From contig NZ_JAJQPD010000001.1 in assembly GCF_021228295.1 (NCBI RefSeq), forward strand, positions 496,001 to 560,000: 64,000 bases of DNA. Reading direction: 5' to 3'. A model generated the notes under the pieces. That model did no database searches, was not told the DNA's origin, and saw only the letters and a list, made by a program, of their open reading frames with translations. The position numbers were made by a program, and so were the translations under genes. Source of the DNA: Agromyces humatus. GTDB lineage: Bacteria; Actinomycetota; Actinomycetes; Actinomycetales; Microbacteriaceae. Positions within the stretch are counted from its first letter, which is position 1. Each line of letters begins with the position of its first letter. Of this stretch, positions 43,944 to 52,863 are shown one piece after another.

Positions 43944-44019
43944 TGGAGCCGCCTGTGGGAATCGAACCCACGACCTTCTCATTACGAGTGAGACGCTCTG
44001 CCGACTGAGCTAAGGCGGC
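43944..44019 (-). tRNA. tRNA-Thr (anticodon CGT)
   Basis: The minus strand folds as a full cloverleaf: acceptor GCCGCCT/AGGCGGC, D arm GCTC..GAGC, anticodon stem TCTCA/TGAGA with loop CTCGTAA (anticodon CGT, reading ACG), T arm GTGGG-TTCGATT-CCCAC. Discriminator T and an encoded CCA follow. It is the integration target of the element to its left. Its natural terminator is now at 22028-22055. Confidence 0.97.
43946..43980. repeat. Attachment site, right end, inside tRNA-Thr
   Basis: The 35-bp direct-repeat partner of 22061-22095. It covers the variable-loop edge, T arm and acceptor 3' strand of tRNA-Thr, so integration keeps the tRNA whole. Confidence 0.92.
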
Positions 44020-44095
44020 GTGACTGCGGCGCGCGGGGCGCACCGGCTGGCACGAGAATCAATAGTAGCGAAGAAATCGAGCGGAGATGACCACG

Positions 44096-45664
44096 TCAGC
44101 ACTTCACGTCGGACGTGGGCACGGTGCCGTCGATGAGGTACGACTCGACGGTGTCGCTGACGCACGCGTTCGACTTGTTGTAGGCGGTGTGGCCCTCGCC
44201 GTCGAACGTGACGAGCACGCCGCTCTCGAGCTGGTCGGCGAGCGTGACCGACCACTCGTATGGGGTCGCCGGGTCGCCCGTGGTGCCGACGACCATGATC
44301 GGCGCGGCCCCCTCGGCGTGGATCTCGGCGGGCTCGCGTGCGGACTCGTGCGGCCAGCCGGTGCACGTGAGGTCGTCGTAGCTCATGTACGGGCCGAAGG
44401 TCGGTGCGGCGGCAGTGATCTCGGCTGCCTCCTCGCGCATGACCTCGACGTCGGACTGGGCGGGGTAGTCGAGGCAGTTGATCGACCGGAACGCCTCGGT
44501 CGAGTTGTCGAGGTAGGTGCCGTCGGCCTCGCGCCCGTGGTAGCCGTCGGCGAAGGCGAGCGCCGCATCTGCGTCGCCGAACATGGTGGCGGCGAGCATC
44601 TCGCTGAGGTACGGCCACGAGTCGGGGCTGTAGAGCGGGTAGATGATCGCCGTGAACAGCGTGTCGGCGTCGACCCTGCGGCCGTCGCTGCCGCGCAGCG
44701 GACTGGCGTCGACCGATGCCAGCAGTCGGCCGAGCTCGTCGACCGATTCGTCGACCGTGCCGCTGAACGGGCATTCACTGCCCGCGAGGCAGTCCTCGAG
44801 GTATGCCTCGAACGCGCCCTCGAAACCGACGGCCTGCGCCTTGTTGACCTCGAACGAGCTCGCCGTCGGGTCGAGTGCTCCGTCGAGCACGAGCCGGCCG
44901 ACCTTCTCGGGGAACTGCTCGGCGTAGGTCGCCCCGAGGAACGTGCCGTACGAGAACCCGAGGTAGTTCAGCTCGTCGTCGCCGAGGACGGCTCGCAGCA
45001 GGTCGAGGTCGCGTGCGGCGCTCTCGGTGTCGACGTTGGCGAGCAGGTCGCCGGTCTCGTCGAGGCACGCCTCGCCGAAGGCCGCATTCGCGGCGGCGCG
45101 GTGCTCGATCCACTCGTCGCTGCCCCGATCGGCGGGGTTGGTGCCGTAGATGAACTCGTCCATGGCGGCGGCGTCGTAGCAGGCGACGGCCGTCGACCTG
45201 TTGACGCCGCGCGGGTCGAACCCGACGACGTCGAAACGCTGCTTGAGCGGCTCGCCGACGGCGAAATCGAGGGAGTCGATCACGAAGTCATAGCCCGAAC
45301 CGCCGGGTCCGCCGGGGTTGACGAGCAGCGAGCCGATCTTGTCGCCCGTCGCCGAGTGGCGCGAGAGCGCCAGTTCGATCTCGCCGGCCTCGGGGTCGCT
45401 CCAGTCGAGCGGCGCCTTCGCGGTGGCGCAGTTCATGCCTTCGCCGCACGGGCTCCACTCGAGCACCTGCGCGTAGAACGGCTCGAGTTCGGGCGCGACC
45501 TCTTCGCCGGTGGGTGTCGAGACGGTGTTCTCTTGCGCGAGCAGCGACGGCACGCACCCGCTCAGGGCGAGCAGTGCGACGACCGCTGCGGCGAGCGCCG
45601 CGGTCAGCGTGGCGCCGCGCCGGCCCCGCCTGGTCGTTCGCGCTCGGGTGTGCGGTGCGCTCAT
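44096..45664 (-). CDS. Secreted alpha/beta-hydrolase, tripeptidyl-aminopeptidase type
   Basis: A 522-residue lipoprotein peptidase of the SlpD/SlpE-TAP family. The signal peptide ends in lipobox LLALSGCVPS. Oxyanion segment LLVNPGGPGGSGYDF, nucleophile GFSYGTFLGATYA, acid GTTGDPATPYEWS and catalytic histidine DGEGHTAYNKSN are all present, followed by the C-terminal cysteine (SNACVSDTVESY) of the TAP cap. It removes N-terminal peptides from extracellular substrates. It overlaps the holB stop by four bases, so it is carried on the end of the topA-tmk-holB transcript. Confidence 0.9.
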   Translation of the reverse strand: MSAPHTRARTTRRGRRGATLTAALAAAVVALLALSGCVPSLLAQENTVSTPTGEEVAPELEPFYAQVLEWSPCGEGMNCATAKAPLDWSDPEAGEIELALSRHSATGDKIGSLLVNPGGPGGSGYDFVIDSLDFAVGEPLKQRFDVVGFDPRGVNRSTAVACYDAAAMDEFIYGTNPADRGSDEWIEHRAAANAAFGEACLDETGDLLANVDTESAARDLDLLRAVLGDDELNYLGFSYGTFLGATYAEQFPEKVGRLVLDGALDPTASSFEVNKAQAVGFEGAFEAYLEDCLAGSECPFSGTVDESVDELGRLLASVDASPLRGSDGRRVDADTLFTAIIYPLYSPDSWPYLSEMLAATMFGDADAALAFADGYHGREADGTYLDNSTEAFRSINCLDYPAQSDVEVMREEAAEITAAAPTFGPYMSYDDLTCTGWPHESAREPAEIHAEGAAPIMVVGTTGDPATPYEWSVTLADQLESGVLVTFDGEGHTAYNKSNACVSDTVESYLIDGTVPTSDVKC

Positions 45665-46857
45665 GCTGCCCCTCGTTCGGTGGTGCGGATCGCGGAGACG
45701 AGCATCGCCTCGAGCGCGAGTGCGGGTTGCACGTTGCCCTCGATGCGGGTGCGTGCGGTCTGGATGGCGTCGAGCGTCGCGAGCGTGCGTGCCGACGTGG
45801 TGACGGCTGCGGCCCGCCGCAGGTCGGCGAGCAGCTCGCGGTTGATGAGCGGCACGTCGGCGTCGAGCTGGACGAGCAGGATGTCGCGGTAGAGCGACGC
45901 GAGGTCGACGAGGATGCGGTCGATGCCGTCGCGCAGGCTGCGCGTGGCACGCCGCTTCTGGTCGTCTTCGAGCGCCTTGAGCTGGGGCCGCAGCGCCGGG
46001 GGGACGGCCTGCCCGGGAGCGATGCCGAGCGAGTGCAGCGCGTGCTCGCGCTCTTCGGCGTCGCGGAGTTCGGTGATCGCCTTGGCGTCATCGCCGGCGA
46101 TCTCGAGGAACCGGGCCGCGGTCGACACCGCGGTCGCGGCCGAGCGCACGCGCAGCGCGAGTTCGAGGGTCTCGGCACGCCGTGCCCGCGCCTCGTCGTT
46201 GGTGGCGAGCCGGTGCGCCATGCCGATATGGCTCTGCGCCTGACGCGCGGCACGCTCGGCGAGGTCGGCGTCGACCCCGTCACGGCGCTCGAGCAGCCCC
46301 GCGACGTCGGCGATGCTCGGTACCTGCAGCCGCACCGAACGCACGCGCGAACGAATGGTCGGGATCAGGTCGGCCTCGCTCGGCGCGCACAGCAGCCACA
46401 CCGTGCGCTCGGGCGGCTCTTCGAGTTCTTTCAGCAGCACGTTCGAGGTCTGCTCGGTCATGCGGTCGGCGTCTTCGACGACGATGACCCGGTGCCGGCC
46501 GACCGACGGCGAGTAGTGCGAGCGCTTGACGATGTCGCGCACGTCGGCGACCTTGATGATGACGCCCTCGGTGGCGAGCACCTGCAGGTCGGGGTGGCTG
46601 CGGGCCTCGACCTGGATGCGGGTCGGCTCGTCGCCGTCGGGCCGGCCCGAGATGAGCGCGGTCGCGAACGCGTAGGCGAGGTTCGATCGCCCCGACCCGG
46701 GCGGGCCGGTGATGAGCCACGAGTGCGTCATCTGCTGGGCGCCCGATGCCGATGCCGAGCCGGATGACCCGCCTCGCGCCGCGCTCGCGGCCTCGGCCGC
46801 CGCGCGGAACACCGCGATGGCGGTGTCTTGCCCGGTCAGCTCACTCCATACGCTCAC
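45661..46857 (-). CDS. holB: DNA polymerase III subunit delta prime
   Basis: A 398-residue clamp-loader subunit. The P-loop is GPPGSGRSNLA, with R in place of the catalytic lysine as expected for the non-hydrolysing delta-prime. The sensor and arginine-finger regions follow (VIVVEDADRMTEQTSNVLLKELEEPPE, IRSRVRSVRLQVP). The four-cysteine zinc module usually found between the P-loop and the first beta hairpin is missing; the segment reads ISGRPDGDEPTRIQVEARSH with no cysteine. A low-complexity GGSSGSASASGAQQ insert precedes the P-loop. It lies downstream of tmk, as in many actinobacteria. Confidence 0.92.
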   Translation of the reverse strand: MSVWSELTGQDTAIAVFRAAAEAASAARGGSSGSASASGAQQMTHSWLITGPPGSGRSNLAYAFATALISGRPDGDEPTRIQVEARSHPDLQVLATEGVIIKVADVRDIVKRSHYSPSVGRHRVIVVEDADRMTEQTSNVLLKELEEPPERTVWLLCAPSEADLIPTIRSRVRSVRLQVPSIADVAGLLERRDGVDADLAERAARQAQSHIGMAHRLATNDEARARRAETLELALRVRSAATAVSTAARFLEIAGDDAKAITELRDAEEREHALHSLGIAPGQAVPPALRPQLKALEDDQKRRATRSLRDGIDRILVDLASLYRDILLVQLDADVPLINRELLADLRRAAAVTTSARTLATLDAIQTARTRIEGNVQPALALEAMLVSAIRTTERGAA

Positions 46858-46943
46858 GTGAGAACGCTACCTTCCGCTCCCGACAGGCAACCGAGAATCC
46901 TGCGCCCGGCACATGGCGATCATGCGCACCCGATCCCCGGCAC

Positions 46944-47567
46944 TCAGAGCAACCCGGCGACGCGCGCACGGACGACCGCGGCGATCTCATCGACCGGCGC
47001 GGCCGCGTCGACGACCAGGAACCGCTCGGGCTCGGCCTCGGCGAGCGCGAGATAGGCGCTGCGCACGCGATCGTGGAACTCGGATGCCTCGGCCTCGAGC
47101 CGGTCGTAGCGGGTGCGTGCCCCGTCGAGACGCTCACGGGCGGCCTCGGCATCGAGGTCGAGCAGGATCGTGAGGTCGGGCGCCAGCGCGCCCGTCGCCC
47201 ATTCCGAGATGCCCCGCACCTCGGCGGGGTCGAGCACGCGCCCCGCGCCCTGGTAGGCCACCGACGAATCGATGTAGCGGTCCTGGATGACGACGTCGCC
47301 GCGCTCGAGCGCGGGCCGCACGACGGTCGCCACATGGTGGGCGCGGTCGGCGGCGTAGAGCAGGGCCTCGGCGCGCGGCGCGATGTCGCCGCGGTGGTGC
47401 AGGACGATCTCGCGCACCTCGACGCCGACGTCGGTGCCGCCCGGCTCGCGGGTGCGCACGACCTCACGGCCCTGCCCGGCGAGCCATTCGCCGAGCAGCG
47501 ACGCCTGCGTCGTCTTGCCCGAGCCGTCACCGCCCTCGAGGGTGATGAAGAGGCCCGTCGCGCTCAC
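46944..47567 (-). CDS. tmk: Thymidylate kinase
   Basis: A 207-residue kinase phosphorylating dTMP to dTDP. P-loop EGGDGSGKTTQ, the DRx motif QDRYIDSSVAYQGAG and the LID region (LDLDAEAARERLDGARTRYD) are all in place, and the length is normal. The start overlaps the topA stop by four bases. An 86-bp gap separates it from holB. Confidence 0.95.
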   Translation of the reverse strand: MSATGLFITLEGGDGSGKTTQASLLGEWLAGQGREVVRTREPGGTDVGVEVREIVLHHRGDIAPRAEALLYAADRAHHVATVVRPALERGDVVIQDRYIDSSVAYQGAGRVLDPAEVRGISEWATGALAPDLTILLDLDAEAARERLDGARTRYDRLEAEASEFHDRVRSAYLALAEAEPERFLVVDAAAPVDEIAAVVRARVAGLL

Positions 47568-50359
47568 TTCTTCGTCGCCGTCTTGCGGGTCGTGGTCTTC
47601 TTGGCCGGCGCCTTCTTGGCGCGCGGGGCCGCGGGTCCCTTGTCGCGCTTGATCTGCAGCAGCTCGACGGCGCGCTCGAACGTGATCTCCTCGACCGACT
47701 CGGCGCGGGGAATGGTCGCGTTCGTCGTGCCGTCGGTGACGTACGGCCCGAAACGGCCGTCCTTCACCGTGATCGGCTTGCCGCTCACGGGGTCGTTGTC
47801 GAACTCCTTGAGGGCGCTCGACGCACGTCGCGCGCCGTACTTCGGCTGCGCGAACAACTCGAGCGCTCCGGCCAGGTCGATATCGAAGATCGCGTCTTCG
47901 CTGGGCAGCGTGCGCGTGTCGGCGTCCTTCTTCAGGTAGGGCCCGTAACGGCCGTTCTGCGCGGTGATCTCGACGCCCGACTCGGGGTCGGCGCCCACGG
48001 TGCGCGGCAGGTCGAGCAGCTTCAGCGCGGTGTCGAGGTCGACCTCTTCGATCACCATGCTCTTGAAGAGCGATGCGGTGCGCGGCTTCACGGCCGCGGG
48101 CTTCTTCGCGCCGCGCTTGGGCTTCGCGGGCGCGTCGGTCACCTCACCGGTCGACGGGTCGACGGATGTCGCGGCATCCGCTTCGGGCTCGGGCTCGAGC
48201 TCGGTGACGTACGGTCCGAACCGGCCGTCCTTCACGACGATCTGCTTGCCGTTGGCGGGGTTCTCGCCGAGCACGCGGTCGCCCTGCACGGGTGCCTCGA
48301 TGAGCTCACGGGCCTTCGCCTCGGTGAGCTCGTCGGGAGCGAGGTCTTCGGGCAGGTTCACCCGGCGCGGGGGCGCCTCGGTTCCGTCGGCTGCACCGGC
48401 AGCGGCAGCGGTGTCGACGGTCTCGAGGTAGGGCCCGTACTTGCCGATGCGCAGCGTGATGTCGGGGGCGATCACGACCGAGTTGATCTCGCGAGCGTCG
48501 ATGTCGCCGAGGTTGTCGACCACCTGGCGGAGGCCACGGTGCTGGTCTGAGCCGAAGTAGAAGCCGTTCAGCCAGTCGACACGGTCGGCTTCGCCCGCCG
48601 CGATGCGGTCGAGGTCGTCCTCCATCTCTGCGGTGAAGTCGTACTCCACGAGGTCGCCGAAGTGCTCTTCGAGCAGCCGCACCACCGAGAACGCGATCCA
48701 GCTGGGCACGAGCGCCTGGCCGCGGCGGGTGACGTATCCGCGGTCGATGATCGTGGAGATGATCGACGCGAACGTCGAAGGCCGGCCGATGCCGAGCTCT
48801 TCGAGCCGCTTCACGAGGCTCGCCTCGGTGTACCGCGGCAGCGGGCTCGTCTGGTGGCCCTTCACCTCGAGCTCGTCGAGCCCGATCTGCTCGCCCTCCT
48901 TGAGCGGAGGCAGCTTCGCCTCACCCGAAGCGTCGTCGGCGTTGCGCTCCTCGTCGCGTCCCTCTTCATAGGCCGAGCGATAGCCGGGGAACGTGATCAC
49001 GGTGCCGCTCGCCGTGAACTCGGCGATCGTGTTCGCGACGGGCGCGGTGGCGCCCTCGGGCGCCGGGGCATCCGCTCGCGTCGGACCGACCTCGATCGTG
49101 ACCGTCGCGGTCTGGCCCTTCGCGTCGGCCATCTGCGACGCGACCGTGCGCTTCCAGATGAGGTCGTAGAGGGCGTGCTCGCTGCCGCGCAGGGCGCTCT
49201 GCAGCTCGGAGGGAGTGCGGAACACCTCGCCCGACGGGCGGATGGCCTCGTGCGCCTCCTGCGCGTTCTTCGACTTGCCCACGTACACGCGGGGCTTGTC
49301 GGGCACCGAGTCGGCGCCGTAGAGCTTGGTCGCCTGGGTGCGGGCGGCGTTGACCGCCTGTTGCGACAGCGCCACCGAGTCGGTGCGCATATAGGTGATG
49401 TAGCCGTTCTCGTAGAGCGACTGGGCGACGCGCATGGTGTCGCGGGCCGAGAGACGCAGCTTGCGCCCGGCCTCCTGCTGCAGCGTCGACGTCGTGAACG
49501 GCGCCGAGGGCTTGCGCGACCACGGCTTCGTCTCGAGCTTCGTGACGGTGCGGCGCACGTTGTCGGCCCGCAGCGCGTCGGCGAGCGCGCGCACGGTCGG
49601 CTCGTCGAGCACGACCGCCTTGCCCTTCAGCCTGCCGAGGTCGTCGAAGTTGCTGCCGTTGGCGACCTTCTCGCCGCCGACGCGCACGAGCTTCGCCTGG
49701 AACGACGAACCGGATGCCTCGGGCGCGAACCTGCCCAGGAGGTCCCAGTACCCGGCCGAGACGAACGCGAGTCGCTCACGCTCGCGGTCGACCACGAGGC
49801 GCGTCGCCGCCGACTGCACGCGACCGGCCGAGAGGCCCGGGCCGACCTTGCGCCAGAGCACCGGCGAGACCTCGTAGCCGTAGAGGCGGTCGAGGATGCG
49901 GCGGGTCTCCTGCGCATCGACGAGCGCGGTGTCGAGCTCGCGTGTGTTGTCTTTGGCGGCCTGGATCGCGTCTTTCGTGATCTCGTGGAAGACCATGCGG
50001 CGCACGGGGACCTTGGGCTTCAGCTCCTGCAGCAGGTGCCACGCGATGGCCTCGCCCTCGCGGTCCTCATCGGTGGCGAGCAGGAGTTCGTCGGCGTTCT
50101 TCAGCGCGCGCTTGAGTTCGGCGACGGTCTTCTTCTTGGAGTCCGAGACCACGTAGTACGGCTCGAAGCCGTTGTCGACGTCGACCGAGAACTTGCCGAG
50201 CGGGCCCTTCTTGAGCTCTGCGGGCAGGTTCTTCGGCTCGATCAGGTCACGGATGTGGCCGACCGACGACAGCACCTCGTAGCCGTCGCCCAGGTATTGG
50301 GCGATCGACTTCATCTTGGTCGGCGACTCGACGATGACCAGCTTCTTCACGTCTGCCAC
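47564..50359 (-). CDS. topA: DNA topoisomerase I
   Basis: A 931-residue type IA topoisomerase relaxing negative supercoils. The Toprim domain begins LVIVESPTKMKSIAQYLG, with the acidic metal triad ATDEDREGEAIAWH near residue 97. The catalytic tyrosine is in YENGYITYMRTDS near residue 320. The C-terminal half has the zinc-free actinobacterial repeats (GRFGPYVTEL, GRYGPYLKKD, GRFGPYVTDG) and a lysine-rich tail (KKAPAKKTTTRKTATKK) that aids processivity. The GTG start follows AAGGAG by six bases. It heads the tmk-holB operon; a promoter is proposed at 50397-50425. Confidence 0.96.
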   Translation of the reverse strand: MADVKKLVIVESPTKMKSIAQYLGDGYEVLSSVGHIRDLIEPKNLPAELKKGPLGKFSVDVDNGFEPYYVVSDSKKKTVAELKRALKNADELLLATDEDREGEAIAWHLLQELKPKVPVRRMVFHEITKDAIQAAKDNTRELDTALVDAQETRRILDRLYGYEVSPVLWRKVGPGLSAGRVQSAATRLVVDRERERLAFVSAGYWDLLGRFAPEASGSSFQAKLVRVGGEKVANGSNFDDLGRLKGKAVVLDEPTVRALADALRADNVRRTVTKLETKPWSRKPSAPFTTSTLQQEAGRKLRLSARDTMRVAQSLYENGYITYMRTDSVALSQQAVNAARTQATKLYGADSVPDKPRVYVGKSKNAQEAHEAIRPSGEVFRTPSELQSALRGSEHALYDLIWKRTVASQMADAKGQTATVTIEVGPTRADAPAPEGATAPVANTIAEFTASGTVITFPGYRSAYEEGRDEERNADDASGEAKLPPLKEGEQIGLDELEVKGHQTSPLPRYTEASLVKRLEELGIGRPSTFASIISTIIDRGYVTRRGQALVPSWIAFSVVRLLEEHFGDLVEYDFTAEMEDDLDRIAAGEADRVDWLNGFYFGSDQHRGLRQVVDNLGDIDAREINSVVIAPDITLRIGKYGPYLETVDTAAAAGAADGTEAPPRRVNLPEDLAPDELTEAKARELIEAPVQGDRVLGENPANGKQIVVKDGRFGPYVTELEPEPEADAATSVDPSTGEVTDAPAKPKRGAKKPAAVKPRTASLFKSMVIEEVDLDTALKLLDLPRTVGADPESGVEITAQNGRYGPYLKKDADTRTLPSEDAIFDIDLAGALELFAQPKYGARRASSALKEFDNDPVSGKPITVKDGRFGPYVTDGTTNATIPRAESVEEITFERAVELLQIKRDKGPAAPRAKKAPAKKTTTRKTATKK

Positions 50360-50396
50360 CAGACTCCTTGTAGTACTTCATGAGATGAGAACGCAC

Positions 50397-50425
50397 ATTG
50401 TAGCCGCGCCCCCAGCGGTGTGCCA
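50397..50425 (-). promoter_or_regulatory. Probable topA promoter
   Basis: On the minus strand, -35 TGGCAC (50425-50420) and -10 TACAAT (50402-50397) are 17 bp apart, about 40 bp before the topA GTG. This is the best sigma-70-like match in the topA-hypothetical gap. Confidence 0.55.
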
Positions 50426-50565
50426 TTGTCGGCGGAACACTCGGCCGACAGCCACACGATACACACCATTGCGGGGAGTGCACCCACGCCGACCCCCGGA
50501 TGGGGACGGCGCACCGGCACTGAAGACCCCTTGCACTTCGCGCACGGCGGAGGAAGATTGGCCCT

Positions 50566-50802
50566 ATGGAAACGTCATCGACTGCCTCGTACACGGCCAA
50601 GCTGATCGACGGACCGCTCGAGGGGAAGACCGTCGCGACGGCGTTCCTCGACTCGGGCGACCCCCGTCCGCGACTCGAGCTGAACGCCGACGCCGGCAAG
50701 CGCTACGTCTACGCACGTGCCGCGGGTCTCGAGTTCGACTCCCCCGGCGACGACCGCCCCTCGGCGGTCTCCTACCGATTCATCGAGACCGTCTTCGACT
50801 GA
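50566..50802 (+). CDS. Conserved-looking small protein, 78 residues
   Basis: A small acidic protein (METSSTASYTAKLIDGPLEG, ending AVSYRFIETVFD). A two-sheet pattern with short strands (KTVATAFLDSG, KRYVYARAAGLEFD) looks like a compact beta fold. No membrane or export signal and no recognised family. GGAGGAAG lies upstream of the ATG. It stands alone between topA (divergent) and the LacI gene (convergent). Confidence 0.65.
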   Translation: METSSTASYTAKLIDGPLEGKTVATAFLDSGDPRPRLELNADAGKRYVYARAAGLEFDSPGDDRPSAVSYRFIETVFD

Positions 50803-50810
50803 ACCTCGTC

Positions 50811-50879
50811 GTCGAGCAGCACGCGAAGCGCCGGTCGAGCAGCACGCGAAGCGCCGGTCGAGCAGCACGCGAAGCGCGC
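50811..50879. repeat. Three tandem 23-bp repeats
   Basis: Units of GTCGAGCAGCACGCGAAGCG plus CCG (50811-50833, 50834-50856) and a third ending GC (50857-50879). They fill the space between the hypothetical gene and the LacI gene. GTCGAGCAGC..CGCGAAGCG-type repeats are a REP-like theme in this bacterial group as I recall it; the third unit's variation is only at the end. Confidence 0.93.
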
Positions 50880-51008
50880 GGAACGAGACCTTCACCCACG
50901 CCGGCACGCCCCGGACGGCGAGGTGCGCGTCGATCGGCTGCCGAGTGTTGGCGCCGCACGTCGTGACCGCGCGCATGAGGTCGCGCAGGCGCCGGCTCAG
51001 CGCGCGGC

Positions 51009-52046
51009 TCAGCTCGCCAGGCGGTGCGGGGCGCCGTCGACCGGCTTCCCGGTCGACCTGCGCACGACGAGTTCCGCGGGCAGCATCGCCGGCCGGCCGG
51101 CCGGCGCGACCCGCGTGCCGAGCAGCATCTGCACGGCGAACCGGCCGAGGATGCGGTGCGGCACCGCGACCGTCGTGAGCACGGGATCGCCGAAGCGCGG
51201 GTCGAAGCTGTCGTCGAACCCGATGACGCTGACATCGTCGGGCGCCCGGATGCCCCGTGCCGCGAGTTCCTCGATGAATCCCATCGCCATCGGGTCGTTG
51301 TAGGCGACCACGCCGGTCGTCGGTCGGGCCAGGTAGTGCTCCACAGCGCTGCCACCGCCCTCGGCGGTCGGTGCGAACGGTCCGAGTCGACGCACGCGCA
51401 GCCCGTGATCGGTTGCGGCCTCGGCGATCGACCGCCAGCGCATGCTGTCGGCCCACGACGCTTCGGGCCCTGCCAGGTACGTGAGCGTGCGATGGCCCAG
51501 CCGCGAGAGGTGCTCGACCGCGAGGTGCATGCCGCGCGCGTTGTCGGTGACGGCACTCGGCACGTCGGGCATCGGGCGATTGAGCACGACGAGGGCGCGC
51601 TGGCGTGCGACCGCGCGGATCGAACCCTCGCGCATGCGCGACGCTGCGAGCACGATGCCGTCGACGAACGGCACCACCCGCCCGACCGCCTCGCGTTCGT
51701 CGTCGAGCGACTCCTGGGCGTCGATGACGAGCACGGTGTTGCGGTGCATGCTCGCCTCGTGGCGCGCGCCCTGGACGATGTCGAGGAAGAACGGGTTCGT
51801 GAGATCGGCGACGACGACGGCGAGCATCCCGGTCTTCGTCGTCGGTGTGAACCGCGGGTGGGGCACATGGTGGTACTCGAGTTCGTCGGCAACCCGGCGG
51901 ATGCGATCGGCGGTCGCCGCACTGACCCGCCCGGGCTTCGAGAAGGTACGCGACACCGTCGAGGGCGACACCTTGCTGGCCTTCGCGACGTCGTAGATCG
52001 TCGGGCGACGTGCGTCGGAATCACCGAGTACCTCGTCGTGACTCAT
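51009..52046 (-). CDS. LacI-family transcriptional regulator
   Basis: A 345-residue repressor-type regulator. The helix-turn-helix and hinge lie near residues 15-65 (TIYDVAKASKVSPSTVSRTF, ADRIRRVADELEYHHVP), followed by a periplasmic-binding-protein-like effector domain (GMLAVVVADLTNPFFLDIV, VSVIGFDDSFDPRFGDPVL). It most likely senses a sugar; no sugar genes are adjacent, so the target is unknown. ATG at 52046 gives the normal length; the longer frame upstream is antisense or alternative-frame sequence of the tad genes. Confidence 0.9.
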   Translation of the reverse strand: MSHDEVLGDSDARRPTIYDVAKASKVSPSTVSRTFSKPGRVSAATADRIRRVADELEYHHVPHPRFTPTTKTGMLAVVVADLTNPFFLDIVQGARHEASMHRNTVLVIDAQESLDDEREAVGRVVPFVDGIVLAASRMREGSIRAVARQRALVVLNRPMPDVPSAVTDNARGMHLAVEHLSRLGHRTLTYLAGPEASWADSMRWRSIAEAATDHGLRVRRLGPFAPTAEGGGSAVEHYLARPTTGVVAYNDPMAMGFIEELAARGIRAPDDVSVIGFDDSFDPRFGDPVLTTVAVPHRILGRFAVQMLLGTRVAPAGRPAMLPAELVVRRSTGKPVDGAPHRLAS

Positions 52047-52108
52047 AGCTGAACGATAGCCAGCCGGCACCCCTCCGGCAATCGGTTGCAACGGATTCCC
52101 ACCGGATG

Positions 52109-52519
52109 TCAACCCTCCCATCCGGGTGGCCCGGCTCGAGCGCGGGCGACGACGGCGAAGCCGAAGATCGTCGACTGTGCGGTGACGGATGCCACGGGCC
52201 CGTCGACCTCGCAACCCGTGAGGGTCGCACCGTTGCGGGCGGCGACGCTCGCGGCGAGGTCGCACGGAACCCCGGGCACCGCACCCGAGGTGGCATCCGC
52301 CGCGGCGAGCGCGGCGGCGTCTGCGGCGTTCGCGACGCGTTGCGTCGCGACGAGCACGCCGAGCGTGGGCGCGAGCAATGCTGCCAGGGCCACGATCGCT
52401 CCCACGAGCCCGAGCGCCACGACCGTCGCCGCACCCGAGTCGTCGCCGATCGCACGCCGCCGCCACGCCGAGGCGCGGTCGCGCCACGCGAGCCGGCACC
52501 GCCCCGCCGGGCGGCGCAT
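52109..52519 (-). CDS. Rv3654c-like TadE-family protein
   Basis: A 136-residue membrane-anchored protein, last gene of the pilus operon. A basic cytoplasmic N-terminus is followed by DDSGAATVVALGLVGAIVALAALLAP, a pilin-like hydrophobic helix after a Gly, then an exported domain with two cysteines (GVPCDLA, LTGCEVDG). This pattern matches the Rv3654c family encoded beside actinobacterial tad genes. The ATG shares one base with the TadE stop (TGATG). Confidence 0.8.
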   Translation of the reverse strand: MRRPAGRCRLAWRDRASAWRRRAIGDDSGAATVVALGLVGAIVALAALLAPTLGVLVATQRVANAADAAALAAADATSGAVPGVPCDLAASVAARNGATLTGCEVDGPVASVTAQSTIFGFAVVARARAGPPGWEG

Positions 52520-52863
52520 CAGCGGCCGCCCGAGACGGCGCACGACTCCGCTCGCAGCGGCACCGCCGCGAGCACGCCCGATCCCGAAGCAGTGAGCGTG
52601 GCGCAGACGAACGGCTCGTCGACCGAGACCTGCAGCACCGCCCCACCAGCCACCCGATCGGCGATCGCCGCAGCCTCACCCGCCGACTCGCCGCGGCCGA
52701 GGGCGCGCGCGGCGTCGGCAGCGGCATCCGTCAGCCGAACCTGCTGGGCGGCGAGCTGCACCGACCCCAGGCAGGCCGCCAGCACGAGGGCGATCGCGGG
52801 CAGCGCGACCGCGAACTCCGCGGTCACGCTGCCCCGTTCGCCGTCAGCCGACCGTGAGCGCAT
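52519..52863 (-). CDS. TadE-like minor pilin
   Basis: A 114-residue pseudopilin-like protein. After a short leader (ADGERG) comes SVTAEFAVALPAIALVLAACL, with the conserved Glu at position 5 of the mature helix, then an exported domain with two cysteines (FVCATL, ESCAVS). It corresponds to Rv3655c. The ATG at 52863 overlaps the end of the pilin gene by 20 bp; the much longer in-frame ORF upstream is not used. Confidence 0.82.
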   Translation of the reverse strand: MRSRSADGERGSVTAEFAVALPAIALVLAACLGSVQLAAQQVRLTDAAADAARALGRGESAGEAAAIADRVAGGAVLQVSVDEPFVCATLTASGSGVLAAVPLRAESCAVSGGR

